Shown here piece after piece: positions 54,089 through 58,433 of a stretch of 58,433 nucleotides of DNA. Position 1 is the stretch's first letter. Each line of letters starts with the position of its first letter. The stretch is from Ideonella sp. A 288 (GTDB lineage Bacteria > Pseudomonadota > Gammaproteobacteria > Burkholderiales > Burkholderiaceae_C), in NCBI RefSeq assembly GCF_002198735.1, contig NZ_MWLO01000112.1, positions 14,611-73,043 of the forward strand, given 5' to 3'. The notes under the pieces were generated by a model, which did no database searches, was not told the DNA's origin, and saw only the letters and a program-made list of their open reading frames with translations. The position numbers and the translations under genes are program-made.

Positions 54089-56689
54089 TCAGGTAGGAAT
54101 GGATTTGAGCCGGTACAAGGCGTCGAGCGCCTCGCGGGGGGTGAGGGCGTCGGGGTCGATGGCGGCCAGGGCCCGCTCGACCGCCGAGGGTTCAGGGGCG
54201 CTGGCCGCGGCCGGCGGCGCGGCGAACAGGTCCACCTGCGCCTGGCCGGCCTGCTGCTGGGCTTCCAGCGCCTCGAGCGTGCTGCGGGCCTGGCGCACCA
54301 GGCCGGCGGGCATGCCGGCCAGTCGGGCCACCTGCACGCCGTAGCTGCGGCTGGCGGGGCCGGGCTCGATGGCATGCAGGAAGACGATGTCGTGCCCGCT
54401 TTCCACCGCCGACACGTGCACGTTGATCGCGCGCTCGTGCCGGGCCGGGAACTCGGTCAGCTCGAAGTAGTGGGTGGCGAACAGCGTGAAGGCCTTGTTG
54501 CGGTCGTGCAGGTGCGCAGCGATGGCACCGGCCAGCGCCAGGCCGTCGAAGGTGCTGGTGCCGCGGCCGATCTCGTCCATCAGCACCAGCGACTGCTCGG
54601 TGGCGCCGTGCACGATGGCCGCGGCCTCGGTCATCTCGAGCATGAAGGTCGATTGCGCGTTGGCCAGGTCGTCGGCGGCGCCGATGCGGGTGTGTATGGC
54701 GTCGATCGGCCCCAGCCGGCAGGCTGCGGCCGGCACGAACGAGCCCATCGAGCCGAGCAGCACGATCAGCGCCACCTGGCGCATGTAGGTGCTCTTGCCG
54801 CCCATGTTGGGGCCGGTGATCACCAGCATGCGGGTGCGCGCGTCGAGCCGGCAGTCGTTGGCGATGAAATCGGGCCCACCCGTCTCGGCCAGGCGCGCCT
54901 GCACCACCGGGTGCCGGCCCTGTTCGATCTCGATGCAGGGCTGCGGCACGAAGCGCGGTCGGCACCAGCCCAGCGTGGTGGCGCGTTCGGCCAGCGCGGC
55001 CAGCACGTCCAGCGCCGCCAGCGCGCGGGCCAGCCCCCCCAGCGCGCCCAGGTGCGGCAGCAACTGGTCGAGCACCTGCTCGTACAGCCATTTCTCGCGC
55101 GCCAAAGAGCGCTCTTGCGCGCTCAGCGCCTTGTCCTCGAAGGTCTTGAGCTCGGGCGTGATGAAGCGCTCGGCGTTCTTCAGCGTCTGGCGGCGCTGGT
55201 AGTCGGCCGGCACGCGGTCGAGGCCCGAGCTGGTGACCTCGATGTAGAAGCCGTGCACCCGGTTGTACTGCACCCGCAGGTTGCCGATGCCGGTGCGCGC
55301 CCGCTCGCGCGCCTCGAGGTCGAGCAGGAAGGCGTCGCAGTTCTGCGCGATGCCGCGCAGCTCGTCCAGGTCGGCGTCGAAGCCGGGGGCGATCACGCCG
55401 CCGTCGCGCAGCAGCACCGCGGGCTCGTCGGCGATGGCGCGCTGCAGCAGCCCGGCCACCTCGGGCGGCGGCTGCAGCGCCGCGTGCAGCCGGCCGAGCA
55501 GGGCACTGCCCTCGGGCGCGGCAGCGCGCAGCGCGGGCAGGGCCAGCAGCGTGGCGCGCAGGCCGGCCAGCTCGCGCGGGCGCACCTGGCGCAGCGCCAG
55601 CCGGGCGACGATGCGCTCGACGTCGCTCACCTGCCGCAACGCCTCGCGCAGCGGCTCGAAGCCCTGCGCCACCAGCGCGTCGATGGCGTCGTGGCGGTCG
55701 AGCGCGGCGGCCCGGTCGCGTGGCGGGTGCACCACCCAGTGCCGCAGCGTGCGGCTGCCCATGCCGGTGCGGCAGGTGTCCAGCAGCGACAGCAGCGTCG
55801 GGCTGTCCTCGCCGCGCAGCGTCTGGGTGAGTTCGAGGTTGCGGTGGGTGGCCGGCGGCAGCTCGATCAGCTCGTTGGCGCGGGCCACCGACAGCGTGGC
55901 CACGTGGGCCAGTGCCTGGCCCTGGGTGTGCTCGGCAAAGCTCAGCAGCGCGGCGGCGGCGGCCTGGGCCACCGCCAGCTCCTGCGCGTTGAAGCCCTGC
56001 AGCGACGCCACCTTCAGCAGCGCGCACAGCTTGCGCTGCCCCAGCGCGGTGTCGAACTGCCAGGTCGGCCGCTGCGTGCGTGCGGCGCGGTGCTGCAGCA
56101 CCGCGGGCGGCAGCTCGGCCTCGTGCACCAGCAGCTCGGCCGGGTCGAGCCGCGCCAGCCAGCCGGCCAGGTCGCGCTCGCCGCATTCGGTCAGGCCCAG
56201 CTGGCCGCTGGTCAGGCCCAGCCAGGCGATGCCCCAGGTGGCGCGCACCTTGGTCAGTGCGCACAGCAGGGTGTCGACGCGCTCGTCGAGCAGTTCGGTG
56301 TCGGTGACGGTGCCGGGCGTCACCACGCGCACCACCTTGCGCTCGACCGGGCCCTTGGCGGTGGCCACGTCGCCCACCTGCTCGGCGATGGCCACCGCCT
56401 CGCCCAGCTTGATCAGCCGCGCCAGGTAGCCCTCGACCGAGTGCACCGGCACGCCGGCCATCACCACCGGCGCGCCGGCGCTCTGGCCGCGGGTGGTGAG
56501 CGTGATGTCGAGCAGGCGGTTGGCCTTGCGGGCGTCGTCGAAGAACAGCTCGTAGAAATCGCCCATGCGATAGAACACGAGCGTGTCGGGGAACTCGGCC
56601 TTGATGCGCAGGTACTGCGCCATCATCGGCGTGTGGGCCGACAGGTCGGGCAGGACAGTCCCGGGCGGCACCGAAGGGGGCGAACTCAT
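54089..56689 (-). CDS. mutS: DNA mismatch repair protein MutS
   Basis: An 866-residue ATPase that recognises mismatches and small loops. The mismatch-stacking motif is F45-x-E47 in GDFYELF. The Walker A motif GPNMGGKST begins near residue 626, and the ABC-type signature and Walker B region ([17 protein letters not shown]) follow. The connector, lever and clamp domains fill 120-540. Length is close to the E. coli protein. It lies 31 bases after creA and 8 before anbu in a minus-strand unit. Confidence 0.98.
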   Translation of the reverse strand: MSSPPSVPPGTVLPDLSAHTPMMAQYLRIKAEFPDTLVFYRMGDFYELFFDDARKANRLLDITLTTRGQSAGAPVVMAGVPVHSVEGYLARLIKLGEAVAIAEQVGDVATAKGPVERKVVRVVTPGTVTDTELLDERVDTLLCALTKVRATWGIAWLGLTSGQLGLTECGERDLAGWLARLDPAELLVHEAELPPAVLQHRAARTQRPTWQFDTALGQRKLCALLKVASLQGFNAQELAVAQAAAAALLSFAEHTQGQALAHVATLSVARANELIELPPATHRNLELTQTLRGEDSPTLLSLLDTCRTGMGSRTLRHWVVHPPRDRAAALDRHDAIDALVAQGFEPLREALRQVSDVERIVARLALRQVRPRELAGLRATLLALPALRAAAPEGSALLGRLHAALQPPPEVAGLLQRAIADEPAVLLRDGGVIAPGFDADLDELRGIAQNCDAFLLDLEARERARTGIGNLRVQYNRVHGFYIEVTSSGLDRVPADYQRRQTLKNAERFITPELKTFEDKALSAQERSLAREKWLYEQVLDQLLPHLGALGGLARALAALDVLAALAERATTLGWCRPRFVPQPCIEIEQGRHPVVQARLAETGGPDFIANDCRLDARTRMLVITGPNMGGKSTYMRQVALIVLLGSMGSFVPAAACRLGPIDAIHTRIGAADDLANAQSTFMLEMTEAAAIVHGATEQSLVLMDEIGRGTSTFDGLALAGAIAAHLHDRNKAFTLFATHYFELTEFPARHERAINVHVSAVESGHDIVFLHAIEPGPASRSYGVQVARLAGMPAGLVRQARSTLEALEAQQQAGQAQVDLFAAPPAAASAPEPSAVERALAAIDPDALTPREALDALYRLKSIPT

Positions 56690-56720
56690 GGCCAGTGTGC
56701 GGGCGCGCGTGCCGGGCGCG

Positions 56721-57188
56721 TCAGCGCAGCGGGATCGGCGTGGCGCGGTCGACCGCGACGGCGGTGACGCTGTTGTTCGGCGAGCCCTCGATCAGCCGAT
56801 CCGAGTAGGTGAGGTAGACCAGCGTGTTGCGCGCCACGTCGACCATGCGCACCACGCGCAGCTTCTTGAAGATCACCGAACTGCGCTCGCTGTAGACCTC
56901 TTCCTGCTTCGGCAACGGCTTGGCGAACGAGATCGGGCCCACCTGCCGGCAGGCGATGGAGGCATCGGACTTGTCCTCGGCCAGGCCGACCGCGCCCTTG
57001 ATGCCGCCGGTGCGCGCCCGCGACACATAACACGTGACACCGGCGACCTTGGGGTCGTCGTGGGCGTCTACGACGATCTTGTGGTCGGGACCGATGAACT
57101 TGAAGACGGTGTCGACCTCGCCGATACGCTGGGCCTGGGCCAGTCCGGCCCCGCACAGGCCCAGCCACAACAGCAGGTGCGCGCGCAT
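56721..57188 (-). CDS. creA: CreA family protein, exported
   Basis: A 155-residue protein of the CreA family with a short signal peptide ([15 protein letters not shown]). Conserved segments are [36 protein letters not shown] and [12 protein letters not shown]. Two cysteines may form a disulfide. The function of CreA is not established. It lies 8 bases after the inositol-phosphatase gene and before mutS. Confidence 0.93.
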   Translation of the reverse strand: MRAHLLLWLGLCGAGLAQAQRIGEVDTVFKFIGPDHKIVVDAHDDPKVAGVTCYVSRARTGGIKGAVGLAEDKSDASIACRQVGPISFAKPLPKQEEVYSERSSVIFKKLRVVRMVDVARNTLVYLTYSDRLIEGSPNNSVTAVAVDRATPIPLR

Positions 57189-57196
57189 GGCAGGCC

Positions 57197-58396
57197 TCAG
57201 AACGGTGCGTCGTCGCCGCGCGGGCGCGTGCGGGCCGGGCCCCGCGTGTCGGGCCGGGCCGGGCCGCGCGTGGCGGGGCGCACCGGCGGGCGGCTGTCCG
57301 GGCCGCGGGTGTCGGCCCGGTCGGGGCCGCGCGCATCGGTGCGGGCCGGGCGCTGGGCATCGGCGGGTGCCGAACTGTCGTCGCCCGCATGCGCCGAGGC
57401 ATCGGCCTTGCGGATGCGCACGGGCTTGCGCTCGCGCACCGGGGCGGCCGGTTCGGCACCGGGCTCGCCGTCGGTCACAGGGGCGGGCACGGCCTCGCCA
57501 TCGGGCAGGCCGGCCGCCAGCGCGGCCGCCACCACATCGGAATCGACACCGGACAGCGGGGACGCCGCGGCGCCCGCCTCGTCGGCCTTCATGGCCCGGC
57601 TGTGGGGGGCGAGCAGCGCGACCAGCTGGCCGTACACCTTGGGGTTGCCGGCGACGATCTCGCGCTGGTGCAGGAAGTCGGATTCGCCGGTGAAGTTGCC
57701 CACCAGGCCACCGGCCTCGGAAATGATCAGCGAGCCGGCGGCCACGTCCCAGGCGTTCAGGCCGGTCTCGAAGAAGCCGTCGTACCAGCCTGCGGCCACA
57801 TAGCACAGGTCGAGCGCGGCCGCGCCGGGGCGGCGCACGCCGGCGCAGGCCTGCATCACCGTCTCGAACATCTTGACGTAGCGCTGGAAGCTGTCGCCGC
57901 GGCGGAACGGGAAGCCGGTGCCGATCAGCGAATCGGACAGGCGCGTGCGCTTGGACACGCGCAGCCGCCGGTCGTTGAGGAAGGCGCCGCGCCCGCGCGA
58001 GGCGAAGAACAGGTCGTTGCGGGTGGGGTCGTAGACGACGGCCTGCTGCACCACGTTGCGGTGCGCCAGCGCGATGGACACGGCGTACACCGGGAAGCCG
58101 TGCAGGAAGTTGGTGGTGCCGTCCAGCGGATCGATGATCCAGGTGAACTCGCTGTTCTTCGCGCCATGCTCGCGGCCGGATTCCTCGGCCAGGATGCCGT
58201 GGCCCGGGTAGGCCCCGAGCAGGATCTCGATGATCGCGGCCTCGGCCGCCTGGTCGACCTCGCTGACGAAGTCGTTGGGCCCCTTGTGCGAGATCTTGAG
58301 CACGTCCAGATCGAGCGAGCCCCGGTTGATGATCGCCCCCGCGGCGCGCGCGGCCTTGATGGCGATGTTGAGCATGGGGTGGAGCGATTGCGACAT
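57197..58396 (-). CDS. suhB: Inositol monophosphatase family protein (SuhB-like) with long disordered C-terminal tail
   Basis: A 399-residue protein. Residues 1-265 are a complete inositol-monophosphatase domain, with metal ligands E71 (AEESG), D89 and D92 ([12 protein letters not shown]) and a second metal region [15 protein letters not shown]. SuhB hydrolyses inositol 1-phosphate and in E. coli also takes part in rRNA antitermination. Residues 266-399 are a low-complexity tail: first Ala-rich, then Arg/Pro/Asp/Gly-rich, with repeated RGP and TRGP units. Such a tail is not part of the usual 265-residue family. It could bind RNA or protein, or be a lineage-specific extension. It leads the unit suhB-creA-mutS-anbu. 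Confidence 0.92.
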   Translation of the reverse strand: MSQSLHPMLNIAIKAARAAGAIINRGSLDLDVLKISHKGPNDFVSEVDQAAEAAIIEILLGAYPGHGILAEESGREHGAKNSEFTWIIDPLDGTTNFLHGFPVYAVSIALAHRNVVQQAVVYDPTRNDLFFASRGRGAFLNDRRLRVSKRTRLSDSLIGTGFPFRRGDSFQRYVKMFETVMQACAGVRRPGAAALDLCYVAAGWYDGFFETGLNAWDVAAGSLIISEAGGLVGNFTGESDFLHQREIVAGNPKVYGQLVALLAPHSRAMKADEAGAAASPLSGVDSDVVAAALAAGLPDGEAVPAPVTDGEPGAEPAAPVRERKPVRIRKADASAHAGDDSSAPADAQRPARTDARGPDRADTRGPDSRPPVRPATRGPARPDTRGPARTRPRGDDAPF

Positions 58397-58433
58397 GGGG
58401 CGTCCTGGGCGGAGCTTGGGGGCCGGATTGGGG

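Overview
The window looks like chromosomal DNA of a high-GC betaproteobacterium, most likely Burkholderiales (Comamonadaceae or Rubrivivax/Sphaerotilus type). Supporting signs are the pyrG-kdsA-eno-ftsB gene order, two Bug/TctC binding proteins without partner permeases, a fused LivH-LivM permease, and a GC-rich intergenic palindromic element found three times. I saw no rRNA, tRNA, CRISPR array, insertion sequence or prophage.

Layout. (1) 1-11433, minus strand: one giant open frame of at least 3,811 codons, still open at the window edge. It is a serralysin-like zinc metallopeptidase fused to a very long RTX calcium-binding repeat region that contains internal tandem duplications. The outermost 138 bases form a perfect 53-bp inverted repeat that may be an assembly artefact. 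(2) 11832-13464, minus: ferredoxin-NADP reductase (fpr) followed by a TetR regulator with an Ala/Lys-rich tail. (3) 13690-27231, plus: a long, tightly packed operon, divergent from fpr. It encodes 6-hydroxynicotinate reductase, a UPF0280 (ApbE-fold) protein, two tandem DUF1185 proteins, a branched-chain-amino-acid-type ABC transporter, a Tat-exported nicotinamidase-like hydrolase, and nicotinate dehydrogenase NicA/NicB. The divergent intergenic region has four GCTACA/TGTAGC half-sites and a good sigma-54 -24/-12 match. (4) 27347-34480: DMT exporter, Asp-box lipoprotein, AEC transporter, chalcone-isomerase-like protein, Bug protein, xerD. (5) 34594-39752: second Bug protein, DUF455 protein, gamma carbonic anhydrase, Hsp33, OmpA-like lipoprotein, patatin. 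(6) 39780-45535, minus: pyrG-kdsA-DUF1330-eno-ftsB-pnuC-NadR-like kinase. (7) 45735-54080: dctA, an alpha/beta hydrolase, a chemoreceptor, a lipoprotein plus MORN-repeat pair, and the proteasome-like Anbu. (8) 54089-58396, minus: inositol-phosphatase family protein, creA, mutS, leading into anbu.

How it works together. The most interesting unit is the niacin cluster. NicAB belongs to the oxidative (aerobic) nicotinate route, while Hnr belongs to the reductive, ferredoxin-dependent route known from anaerobes and reported for Azorhizobium. Fpr, encoded divergently, could supply reduced ferredoxin to Hnr. The enamidase and later enzymes of the known reductive route are absent here, and the two DUF1185 proteins and the UPF0280 protein occupy the place where such steps would be expected. 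A separate niacin salvage pair (pnuC and a NadR-like kinase) sits at the end of the eno operon. Functional assignments come from reading translated motifs; no database search was run.
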